NCBI RefSeq assembly: GCF_028640845.1 | Contig: NC_080546.1 | Location: forward strand, 69,159,205 to 69,223,204 | Origin: Ahaetulla prasina | Taxonomy: Eukaryota > Chordata > Lepidosauria > Squamata > Colubridae | Length of the DNA: 64,000 nt | Direction of reading: 5' to 3' | Part shown: piece by piece, positions 55,728 through 64,000 of the stretch | How the letters are laid out: every line of letters begins with the position of its first letter | Position numbering within the stretch: position 1 is the stretch's first letter | Translations under genes and position numbers: made by a program | Notes under the pieces: model-generated | What the model was told of the DNA's origin: nothing | Seen by the model: the letters and a program-made list of their open reading frames with translations, nothing else | Database searches by the model: none

Positions 55728-55913
55728 TTGGCACAGAATATTGGATACTATAAATTTCCTTTCTACTTAACAGTACTTTTGTCCTGGCTGCTAGACCTTC
55801 ATGGATTGAAAGCTCTCCTTTTGGGAGCCACTGCAGGGATCCTTTTCTGCTACCTCTATCAATACCTTCCCTTTTGCATCAACAATTTGACAACTTGCTT
55901 CCATGCATCCTAA
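55728..55913 (+). pseudogene. Putative ERV1 env membrane-anchor remnant
   Basis: A 61-codon open frame with a leucine-rich hydrophobic stretch and a cysteine-tyrosine-leucine-rich segment just upstream of the 3' LTR, the position of an env transmembrane tail. The homologous ERV2 segment is at about 3290-3570. No env surface or fusion motif is visible. Confidence 0.35.
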
Positions 55914-56021
55914 AACTCCCCCTAAAAGCACCCATCAAGTCTCCCTGATAAGATCAATTCTTAATCTTGTGCCAATAAAAGGGTGTGTGTCATGCACACT
56001 TATATGGCAGAAAGAGGGAAT

Positions 56022-56606
56022 TGTAGGACACCCCCCATTAAAATATTCTTTATTCTTAATATTAAAAGAGGCAGGATAGAATATTTCCCCAAAGGAGAAA
56101 TGGAGAAACATATTCTTAAAGGCAGAAAGTAGCCCCAGTCTTCCTGCCATAGTAAAACAGCCTCAAGCAGAAGAGACTGGTTTTTTAAAATGGAGATTTT
56201 GTATCCATATAGGAAGACTGGGCCAATCTATTCATAAAGAAAATGCACAGAAGGTTGGAGTTGATAGGATTAAAATCTACATTCCCCCACTCAAATTCTA
56301 AGAACAGGACATGACCTTTAGGACATTATAGGATCAATCCACCACCACTGAAATAGTAAAAGACACAAGACTCACTACATTGTACAACCTCCTGGAGCAT
56401 CTCAATCATAAAACCCAAGAAGCCTATAAAGATCCATCCATTCACCCAGCCAAGGGTGTCCCAGAAACATTGCTGTCCCAGAAACATTGCTGCTGTCACT
56501 GAAGTTTCTGGAAACCAAATAAACCTTCTTTCTTTGCAGTCAGTCGCCATTTTATTTCCAGAGCCTTTATCCTGGCTTGGAACTGTACTGGATTTTTCTT
56601 CCCACA
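56022..56606 (+). repeat. ERV1 3' LTR
   Basis: Begins TGTAGGACACCCCCC and ends TTCCCACA. It has a CTATAAAG TATA-like box at 56424-56431, an AATAAA signal at 56518-56523 and a 17-20 bp tandem duplication of TGTCCCAGAAACATTGC (about 56457-56496). Its last 547 bp are duplicated at 62140-62686. Confidence 0.85.
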
Positions 56607-56853
56607 ATAACGTAAGATGAAATATGCATTTTCATAAAATATAGTAAGATGTGTAACAAAGTTCTACATATGCAGAACAAACTTAGTTAGAAGTAGCTGA
56701 CATAATCAAATTTACAAAATTCAAAATTAAGTATACCATTTTTCAACTGCGGATCTGCTGTCTTTTCTCTTCTCTGCAACAACCTCCTGCTCCTCCTTCT
56801 TTTTTAATCTTTCAACTCTTTTCTCCTTATACATTTGCTGTTTTAAATATGCA
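56060..56853. repeat. Segmental duplication, source copy (ERV LTR plus MAP9 exon)
   Basis: Matches 62140-62928 in the same orientation from TATTAAAAGAGGCAGG to TTTTAAATATGCA. I count roughly half a dozen substitutions, and the only length differences are 5 missing bases in the exon part of the other copy. Confidence 0.9.
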
Positions 56854-56882
56854 GCTTTCTTTTTTTTCCATTTCTCAAAAGC
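56737..56882 (-). CDS. MAP9: MAP9 exon (C-terminal coiled coil)
   Basis: On the minus strand an acceptor TTTTTTAG precedes GCT at 56882 and a donor GTATAC follows at 56736. The 146 nt exon is open in one frame for 48 codons plus two bases: AFEKWKKKKAAYLKQQMYKE, then KRVERLKKKEEQEVVAEKRK and SRSAVEK(W). It closely matches the vertebrate MAP9 segment with paired AFEKW and AVEKW motifs in a long charged helix. MAP9 binds and stabilises microtubules, at the mitotic spindle and in cilia. The exon starts in phase 0 and ends in phase 2, as a codon TG|G for the conserved tryptophan. An ERV starts 129 bp beyond its donor. Confidence 0.88.
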
Positions 56883-57960
56883 CTAAAAAATAACAAATTC
56901 ATTAGATTTGATCCAGAAATTCTTACCTTTTTCCACTTTAATTAGTAGAGAAAAAGGAAGTTTACAATTGCCACGAAATCTAAAATTAATTATATAGTTC
57001 TCAATTTAACACCATAATGGAGCTGCTCATTATGGTTGTAAGTTATGATGATTATTAAACAAGACACCCACATGGTTGCCTTGCTTAACAATCCCCATCC
57101 CTGCCCTCCTTAATGCAGTTGTTCAGTAGGTCATTAAGTAGAGCATGGGGTGCTTCAGGGATGGGGGAGGCTCTGGGAGATCTAGCATAAACCCAGGCCA
57201 CCTGCCAAGGCCACCAAGCCCTCCCCCACCCTAAGGCACCTCATGGTCCATTCCCTGCCCTGAGAGTCCCCATAGGCCTTTTCTACCATGCTGGCCTTGG
57301 GCCTGTTTCTTACCCCACTGGGTCCAACTCCCTTCACTAATTGCTCATTTATTTTCTGTAGATCTTTGAAGCCGTGTTAGGAAGGAAATCAGGCTACTCC
57401 ACTCCTCAGCATCCATGCAGGCCACATGGCATAGTCCCGGAAGCAGGTGCCATTTTCATTGCAACTGCTCTGAAAATGATGCTTGGTTCCTAGACACATC
57501 CATGTAGCCTAGGAATGCCAAGGAATGGAGTGGTCTGCTCTCCTTCTCTAACACAAGCTTCAGAGAGCTATAGAAAGTAAATGAGCAATTAGTGAGGGGG
57601 GAATCCAGTGAGGTAAGAAGCAGGACCAAGGCCAGTGTGGTGGGACAGCAAGGCCTAAGGCCTGTAGGAACTTGGCAGAGCAGGTTAGAGTGGAGATAAG
57701 AACTGCAGTGCTGCAGTGTCCCTGCAATTAGCTGTAAAGGAGAATTTGCCTGAATTTTGCTCACATGACCCTGGGGGCACTGCAGCAGCAGTAACTTTGA
57801 AACCAGATTATAGGTGGCTTTTCAGGCATCCATCATAACTTTAAATAGAGGGTAGTGATAAATCCAAAGAGGGTAGTGATAAATCGAGGACTACCTGGAG
57901 AGCACTGACAATACAGTTCAATGTATTATGATTTTTTAAACATTTGCAAGTTAAAACTAC
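56883..57960 (-). other. MAP9: MAP9 intron between the two clear exons
   Basis: 1,078 bp, GT-AG. No repeat is clear except a possible MITE right end AATCGAGGACTACCTGG (57882-57898) and TTAACAATCC-like traces near 57030-57140. Confidence 0.7.
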
Positions 57961-58121
57961 TGCCTTTTGTGCCTCTTCCTTTTCTTCTCATTTAGTTCAG
58001 CTTCTTTCTTTTCTTTGCTGCTTCCATTTTTTTTTCTCAGACAATTTTTTGCTTCTTTTTCTTTCATAGCCTTCCAAGCTTCAAAGGATGCAAATGCTTC
58101 TTCTCGTTTAGCAACTTCTTT
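57961..58121 (-). CDS. MAP9: MAP9 exon (FEAWK repeat), frame imperfect
   Basis: Acceptor CCATATAG precedes AAA at 58121; donor GTAGTT follows 57961. The first codons read KEVAKREEAFASFEAWKAMK then EKEAK, essentially the conserved MAP9 sequence. The length is 161 nt, while phase 0 at both ends needs a multiple of 3, and the last codons (EEKEEAQKA before the donor) are in another frame. At least one base is missing in an A-rich run, most simply near 57985, and the middle (after EAK) reads poorly. Either an assembly indel in homopolymers or a damaged exon. Identity as MAP9 is secure; the exact frame is not. Confidence 0.82.
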
Positions 58122-60050
58122 CTATATGGAAAGTAGCATTGTAAATGTTGTATAAATTTTTTATTATGGTAATATAAAATAATAATCTTGCAGGCATGTT
58201 AAATTGCTGGTTTCATAAGATAATTTTTAATTTTTTACTTCAAAACACATAACATTCAACTCTCTCTACAGTAGAGCACAAATGCTGCTAATTTTGACCT
58301 ATTTATCTGAACTGTAGTTATTAGTATAAAAGTATCTAATAAGACAGACAATTGTGACTTTTTTCTTTCTTTCTTGAAGAAGAATTCCTCCTATTTTGGA
58401 AAACTGATCTTAGTCACCACACTCACTTCTAAGCTATTTTGTTCATATCATATTTTATGCAGGGATACAAGAACATACAAGCATAAATATAAATTTGTAC
58501 ATTAGGCATCCTTGGCGTTCTTTGAGCTTGATTGTTTTCTTGCAGACATTTCATTATTCAGACTAGGTAACATCAGATATACCTCATTTCAGCTCTGAAC
58601 TACAAATATTGTCCTTAATTAGAAAAACTTCAGGATTTGGGGAAAATATTCTATTAAATTCTTTCTTTCCTATCACGTTTTGTAAACCTACCTTTAAAAA
58701 TACAATAGTGATTTTTCTGTTCAGAACACACTTGTTCCTAGCCAGCATTGCCTATATTCAAGGCTGATTGGGAGACCATCCATGTTTCAGCCCAATATAT
58801 TAGGAGGGCAGGAAGTTAAGGAAGGTTGCTGTAGGGCTTGTCTAGAGCAATCAACTGAATGGATAGAGTCAGGTTTTAATTTAGGAAATAAGACTTCAAC
58901 TACTTCTTTAACATAATACATAGGATGGATGCAACATTATTTCATGAGGCAAAATGTGCTTTAAGACCAATGAAGGTACAAATTAGCATTTGTCTGCAAC
59001 TCCTTAACCAAATACCTATTTTGCCAGGATTGTGTATTAGTCACTAAAGGTGTCAATGTGATTCCAGGATAAGGTACAGCTGCTTTAAGGAAAGCAGATA
59101 GGTGCCACATGAGCACTCTTGCATGTGGGAATCACTTTTTTGCCTCTGAATCCAAACTATTGCACAATTGTGCTATTTAATTCAGATTCCATTTATAGTA
59201 ATTAACTATTTCACATGTCTACCAAACCACCATCTCCTCTCAGTTATTCTAATGCACATCACAAATTAAAAGTACTTTATTATATATTAAGATTATGAGA
59301 ACAAAATAATATAGAACTCTCAACCTGTGACATTAATGATCGTGTATAAAAATATTGATGGTAATTTATAAAGCATATGAGCATTATGAAGTCCTGTAGA
59401 CATTCATCATGTATGAGATCAGCTGAAAACACTTATTTATCATATGGAATCTAATGGGCACAAAGTTGTATTTACAATTTCTATCAAAGCCCAGTCAACA
59501 TTGTTAAAATACTTTTTTTAAAAAATTGCCAAGCCTCCCTGCTGACCATTTTTAAAAATCTCTTTCTCATTACTGAGAGATAGCAATTGTGCCATCACAT
59601 ATTGTGTAAGTATATTACAGTGTTAATCCACCTAGTTTAAATCCTGAGCTAGTTAAAAGATTGGTGATTAGTTCCTGTACATGATGGTATCAATTGTTGA
59701 TTGGCTTTTGTGCTCTTTGGTATACCTATTTTAAGAAAGCATTTTTTTCAATCTTACCAGCATCACCATATAAAGCATTCAACAGTTTTTACAAACCACG
59801 CTCTGATTACTCCTTGAATATATAAACTCTAAGCTACCCTTGAAGCAGCATTTTTACTCTTTGACAATCCTCTTTGTTTGCTTCTTTATTTATTGTAATT
59901 AAATTTAACACTGAACTTTTGCTATTAGTTATGCTGAATAACATGCCAGTCTATAAAGCCAACATCATTTGCAAGAAGTCAGAAGAAACAGGACATAACT
60001 GGAACAGATATGGAATGCCTTAATAAAACTTATGGTTAAGGTTTTAAAAC
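58122..60050 (-). other. MAP9: MAP9 intron, mostly unique sequence
   Basis: About 1.9 kb. A squamate repeat fragment with GAGCTTGATTGTTTTCTTGC and AGACATTTCATTATTCAGAC at about 58515-58570 may be a Penelope-like 3' tail (minus strand). The rest shows no recognised feature. Confidence 0.5.
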
Positions 60051-60141
60051 CAACCTTTTCATTTTCTCTCGCAAGTTCTCAGCTTTGTTTCTTTTATTCT
60101 TTGTAATTCCAAAGGAAGATTCTCTTCTTTTCCAACCAGTC
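60051..60141 (-). CDS. MAP9: Candidate upstream MAP9 exon
   Basis: Acceptor CTCTCTTTATAG before 60141. With a phase-2 entry the exon is open: TGWKRRESSFGITKNKRNKA, ENLREKMKRL, and the donor TTG|GTTTTA at 60050 gives an exit in phase 0, which fits the next exon's start. A second donor AAAAG|GTTGGT (exon end 60055) gives a wrong phase. Basic and helix-forming residues suit MAP9, but I cannot confirm the residues against the family. The other two frames also have long open stretches. Confidence 0.45.
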
Positions 60142-60554
60142 CTATAAAGAGAGAGAAATAGATAGCAGCAGGGGTGGGTTCCAAAAATTTTTCTACCAGT
60201 TCTGTGGGTGCGGCTTGTTTGGTGGGCATGGCTTGGTGGTAATATGACAGGATGGGCGTGGCTTGGTGGTCATGTGACTGGATGGGTATAGCTGGATGAT
60301 AATGTGACTGGGTGGGCGTGGCCAACTTGATATCACTCACGTCAAAGGTTAGGGTTAGGGTGCTTGGCCTCTCCTCACCTCAAAGGTCTCAACGAGATAC
60401 AATTTCCCTGTCTATTTATTTACTACCAGTGAACATCCAAAATATACTATTTAATCCTATCTATATATATGCCATATGTGTACATACATATTATATATTA
60501 TAGTATGTATAGGCACACAAAAAGATACATTATCTACTATATATACTGTATGTG

Positions 60555-60582
60555 TATGTACACACACACACACACACACACA
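60555..60582. repeat. (CA)n microsatellite
   Basis: Uninterrupted CA run. Confidence 0.9.
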
Positions 60583-60763
60583 GCTCTTTTAAAACTATAC
60601 ACATTCAACCTTACTTACTACATTTAGAAAAACACACCCAGAATCCACACATTTAACTATAACTTCTGTACATTTAGAACATTACACACGCCTTCAGATG
60701 TTCTTCCCTAGCTTGCACATGACTGTTAGAGCCAGGAGAGATCATGGATTGAGTAAAATGTGG

Positions 60764-60842
60764 TGAAACTCACTTAACCACGCTCTTGCTTAGCAACCAA
60801 AATTTTGGGCTCAATTGTGGTCGAAAGTCAAGGACTATCTCC
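60764..60842. mobile_element. MITE 3' fragment (same family as 142-540)
   Basis: CTTAGCAACCAAAATTTTGG, CTCAATTGTGGTCG and AAGTCAAGGACTATCT match the right part of that family. Confidence 0.65.
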
Positions 60843-61077
60843 GCCTTCCTCTGCATGGTAGCCTTGTCCTAATAAACTCCTTCTCCTTTCTAGCAATTTT
60901 CCTCTCTGTTAGAGGCACCAAAATAATCCAGATGATATAAGTTTCCTGCTGGAGCAGGGGGTTGGACTAGATGGCCTCCAAGGTACCTTCCAGTCCTAGA
61001 TTGCTGTCCTGTTTCAAAGCTCTTCTGAAGCCACGTCTAGTGCCAGGGTTTGTGGTCCTTCCTTCCTTCCTTCGTCT

Positions 61078-61132
61078 TCTCTCTCTCTCCCCCCCCCACT
61101 CTCTCTCTCTTCTCTCTCTCTCTCACACACGT
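61078..61132. repeat. (CT)n microsatellite
   Basis: CT-rich run with a C tract. Confidence 0.9.
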
Positions 61133-61290
61133 TTTAGGAATCACATCTAAAGGACCTCTAGAAGTCTTGTTCAAAACTGATTGTACTCCATGACAAAAGC
61201 TTTAGCTCAGATTCCTTAACTTGACTATAAATGATCCCATTTAGAGAATTTAGGGTTTTTTTTAAGAATGTGAAAATGAGCAAAACAATA

Positions 61291-61291
<1 letters not shown>

Positions 61292-61358
<67 letters not shown>

Positions 61359-61360
61359 GA
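61292..61360. repeat. (GA)n(GAAA)n microsatellite
   Basis: AGAG units followed by AAAG units. Confidence 0.95.
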
Positions 61361-62007
61361 TTTTATGTTATAAGTATTACAAGTAGTATTAAATGCTTGC
61401 CATCACCTGGGAGGGGGGGAAACAGGGAGATTTTTTAAAAAAACTATTTGGGCGAATAGGTTGTAAAAAATGCTTTTAAAAGGTAAAAAAAAGGCTCTGA
61501 TGATCGCGCGGCTCAGCTGTGAGCCTCGCCATGTCCCCTGAGGTGGCTCTTCGGCTGAGCGCAGCGGGTCTCTCCTGGCCGCCAGCATTTACCTTCTAGA
61601 TCTTCCAAACACCTCCAAAGGAAAGGCAACGTAGTGGCAGGAGACGGTAGTGGCGGCCTCAGCAAGAGAGGCAGTGGCGGTGGGAGGCGGCGGATGGCCT
61701 CAGCGACAGATTCAGGAGCTGCTGACAGGCGGAGGGGCCGCCCGGCCCGGCAAACTTCACAGCCATGGAAAAAGCTGCTGCTGTCACGCCATGTTCGATG
61801 CGCATCCCATTGGACTTGCAAGGCAATGGAATGCGCATGCGTGAAGAACATGGCGGTGACAAACATAGCGGCCAGGGCAAGCAAGGGGGCCAGTTCAGGG
61901 ATGTGGCCAGCCAGCCATTACTACCGATTATGCGACTGACGACAAATTTTTACTACTGGTTCTCCGAAATCAATGCGAATTGGGAGCAACCCACTACTGG
62001 ATAGCAG

Positions 62008-62139
62008 TAACATAGGAATTATAATAAATCATTGAAAAGTCTTGTGTCTCCTTATAACAATTATGTCATGATTTTGTTAAAATCTCACATTGATTTCTGA
62101 ACCACCCAGCAGTAAATCATTTGGGAAGCATATAAAGCT
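62008..62139. other. Unannotated flank between hAT and the duplication
   Basis: Short AT-rich sequence with no feature seen. Confidence 0.4.
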
Positions 62140-62928
62140 TATTAAAAGAGGCAGGATAGAATATTTCCCCAAAGGAGAAATGGAGAAACATATTCTTAAA
62201 GGCAGAAAGTAGCCCCAGTCTTCCTGCCATAGTAAAACAGCCTCAAGCAGAAGAGACTGGTCTTTTGAAATGGAGATTTTGTATCCATATAGGAAGACTG
62301 GGCCAATCTATTCATAAAGAAAATGCACAGAAGGTTGGAGTTGATAGGATTAAAATCTACATTCCCCCAATCAAATTCTAAGAACAGGACATGACCTTTA
62401 GGACATTATAGGATCAATCCACCACCACTGAAATAGTAAAAGACACAAGACTCACTACATTGCACAACCTCCTGGAGCATCTCAATCATAAAACCCAAGA
62501 AGCCTATAAAGATCCATCCATTCACCCAGCCAAGGGTGTCCCAGAAACATTGCTGTCCCAGAAACATTGCTGCTGTCACTGAAGTTTCTGGAAACCAAAT
62601 AAACCTTCTTTCTTTGCAGTCAGTCGCCATTTTATTTCCAGAGCCTTTATCCTGGCTTGGAACTGTACTGGATTTTTCTTCCCACAATAACGTAAGATGA
62701 AATATGCATTTTCATAAAATATAGTAAGATGTGTAACAAAGTTCTACATATGCAGAACAAACTTAGTTAGAAGTAGCTGACATAATAAAATTTACAAAAT
62801 TCAAAATTAAGTATACCATTTTTCAACTGCGGATCTGCTGTCTTTCTCTCTGCAACAACCTCCTGCTCCTCCTTCTTTTTAATCTTTCAACTCTTTTCTC
62901 CTTATACATTTGCTGTTTTAAATATGCA
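62140..62928. repeat. Segmental duplication, derived copy
   Basis: Near-identical to 56060-56853, and including the same tandem duplication that distinguishes the 3' LTR from the 5' LTR. It starts inside the LTR and ends inside the MAP9 exon, so both ends are breakpoints and not element ends. Confidence 0.9.
62817..62928 (-). pseudogene. MAP9: Truncated, frameshifted copy of a MAP9 exon
   Basis: Corresponds to 56737-56853. It lacks the acceptor and the first 29 bases and has deletions of 1 base (A-run) and 4 bases (near GCAGAGAGAAAGACAG), so the frame is broken. The donor GTATAC is kept. In gene orientation it lies upstream of the intact exons. Confidence 0.85.
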
Positions 62929-63081
62929 CTTACTTATTCTTATAACTTAATTGACAGATTGTCTTTCTAAAACATTCTTTTAGAAGCCTACATTGCATTT
63001 TTTGCACATGAAGTGGCAGCAGCAGATAAATATAGAGAAGTCTCCCTGGAGAATCAAAGTAGGTGATTCATTCTCTGTATT
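62929..63081. other. Unannotated sequence
   Basis: No feature recognised. Confidence 0.35.
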
Positions 63082-64000
63082 TTTATTTATTTATTTATTT
63101 ATTATTTAAATTTTTATACCGCCCTTCTCCCGAAGGACTCAGGGCGGTTCACAGCCTGATAAAAAATACAAAATAATACAATATAAATACGATTAAAATA
63201 TAATTAAAAAACTTATTAAATTGGCCACGGTTAAAATTTAGAATAAAAACCCATTAAAAACCCATAAGTTTAAAAACTAACCCAGTCCAGCGCAGATGAA
63301 TAGGTGAGTTTTAAGCTCGCGACGAAAGGTTCGGAGGTCCGGAAGTTGACGGAGTCCTGGGGGGAGTTCGTTCCAGAGGGCGGGAGCCCCCACAGAGAAG
63401 GCCCTTCCCCTGGGCGTCGCCAGACGACACTGTCGCGCCGACGGCACCCTGAGGAGTCCCTCTCTGTGAGAGCGCACGGGTCGGTGAGAGGTATTCGGTA
63501 GCAGCAGGCGGTCCCAGATAGCCCGGCCCTATGCCATGGAGCGCTTTGAAGACGTTTCACCAACACCTTGAAGCGCACCCGAAGGCCACAGGTAGCCAGT
63601 GCAGCCTGCGCAGGATAGGTGTCACGTGGAGCCACGAGGGCTCCTCTATCACCCGCAGCTGCATTCTGGACTAACTGAAGCCTCCGGATGCCCCTCAAGG
63701 GGAGCCCCATGTAGAGAGCATTGCAGTAATCCAGACGAGACGTCACAAGGGCGTGAGTGACTGTGCATAAGGCATCCCGGTCTAGAAAGGGGCGCAGCTG
63801 GCGCACCAGGCGAACCTGGTGGAAAGCTCTCCTGGAGACGGCCGCCAGGTGGTCTTCAAAGGACAGCCGGTCATCCAGGAGAACGCCCAAGTTGCACACC
63901 CTCTCCATCGGGGCCAATGACTCGCTCCCAACAGTTAGCCGTGGACTCAGCTGACTGTACCGGGATGCCGGCATCCACAGCCACTCCGTCTTGGAGGGAT
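63082..64000 (-). mobile_element. L2 LINE 3' part, continuing past the window end
   Basis: The 3' (AATA)n tail (complement of 63082-63105), the hairpin ACCGCCCTTCTCCCGAAGGA (63117-63147), the 3' UTR, then the ORF2 C-terminus on the minus strand. Confidence 0.88.
63270..63974 (-). pseudogene. L2 ORF2 C-terminus
   Basis: Begins with ESLAPMERVCNLGVLLDDRL and SRRAFHQVRLVRQLRPFLDR, then ALVTSRLDYCNALYMGLPLR, as in 12224-12802. Frameshifts near 63625 and 63540 corrupt the LRRLHWLP block; frame 63477-63277 resumes the correct C-terminus (LWNELPPGLRQLPDLRTFRR). This copy includes the segment just before the thumb that the 12.2 kb copy lacks. Confidence 0.85.

Larger units (their letters stand above)
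48921..56606 (+). mobile_element. ERV1: endogenous retrovirus with both LTRs, internally deleted
   Basis: 5' LTR (48921-49462), a primer-site-like stretch, leader and putative gag start, an ERV2-matching central segment, the pol 3' end, a putative env membrane anchor and the 3' LTR (56022-56606), all on the plus strand. Without the Bov-B (51889-54579) and hairpin block it is only about 4.3 kb, so most of gag, pol and env is gone, and no frame is intact. No convincing flanking duplication (TTACA against ATAAC). The LTRs differ by small indels and many substitutions, so the provirus is not recent. Confidence 0.8.
60169..61999. mobile_element. hAT element, 1.83 kb, in MAP9
   Basis: The left end CAGGGGTGGGTTCC and right end GGGAGCAACCCACTACTG are imperfect inverted repeats. 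A perfect 8 bp duplication GATAGCAG flanks them (60161-60168, 62000-62007). The left part has the GGGCGTGGC and GGTCATGTGACTGG repeats. Inside are a CR1 3' end (60948-61005, plus strand), a MITE fragment (60764-60842), microsatellites, and GC-rich sequence with hairpin modules (61430-61530). Confidence 0.88.

Noticed and set aside
48921..56606. A matching duplication around ERV1
   Set aside because: TTACA on the left and ATAAC on the right do not match convincingly; the start of the 5' LTR is also uncertain.
60346..60361. GGTTAGGGTTAGGG resembling telomere repeat
   Set aside because: Only two units, inside the hAT left-end block, where one unit (GTTAGGGTG) is normal.

Overview
This is vertebrate nuclear DNA, most likely from a squamate reptile and probably a snake. 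The evidence is the repeat mix: Bov-B/RTE, CR1, L2, L1, Penelope-like and Tc1 elements, a tRNA-derived SINE of the Sauria/squamate type, Ty3/Gypsy, an endogenous retrovirus (ERV) family, and many hAT-type elements ending in CAG(T/G)GGTGGGTT or CAGTGGTGGGATTC. There are no operons, CRISPR arrays, rRNA genes or free-standing tRNA genes. Almost every long open frame is a decayed transposon frame or runs through simple repeats.

The only host gene I recognise is MAP9 (microtubule-associated protein 9, also called ASAP) on the minus strand. Two exons are clear (57961-58121 and 56737-56882) and one upstream exon is a candidate (60051-60141). An ERV lies 129 bp past the donor of the 56.7 kb exon, and a hAT element sits 27 bp upstream of the candidate exon's acceptor. 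A 794 bp block holding part of the ERV 3' LTR plus most of the 56.7 kb exon is duplicated at 62140-62928, where the exon copy is frameshifted.

Layout. 0-2.5 kb: a MITE and a 1.67 kb hAT-like element. 2.7-6.2 kb: minus-strand ERV remnant (ERV2) with a solo LTR nested in it. 6.4-8.2 kb: two DNA-transposon remnants. 9.2-13.0 kb: an L2 LINE lacking the catalytic YADD block. 13.6-19.3 kb: two L1 insertions, a solo LTR and a CR1 fragment. 19.9-23.5 kb: a hAT composite (SINE and L1 inside) inserted into the 3' end of a CR1. 24.9-25.6 kb: MITE with a minisatellite. 25.8-28.1 kb: a Jockey-superfamily LINE. 28.1-30.8 kb: an ORF1-only L1. 30.8-44.4 kb: one CR1 copy carrying a nest up to four levels deep: a 5'-inverted L1 with a hAT inside, a hAT holding a Gypsy element that itself holds an ORF1-only L1, a small hAT, and a solo LTR. 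44.7-46.6 kb: Penelope-like, Tc1 and MITE remnants. 46.6-48.0 kb: mostly unexplained sequence. 48.9-56.6 kb: a complete but deleted ERV (ERV1) interrupted by a hairpin-rich block and a Bov-B. 56.6-62.9 kb: MAP9. 63.1 kb to the end: another L2.

Nesting order and boundaries come mainly from target-site duplications (TSDs) read directly in the sequence: 8 bp for hAT, 4-5 bp for LTR elements, 11-17 bp for LINEs. Family names come from recognised motifs without database support. The most unusual observations are an array of small stem-loops in the ERV leader whose stems change sequence but keep pairing, the recurrent ORF1-only L1s, hAT elements carrying long hairpins, and the duplicated MAP9 exon.
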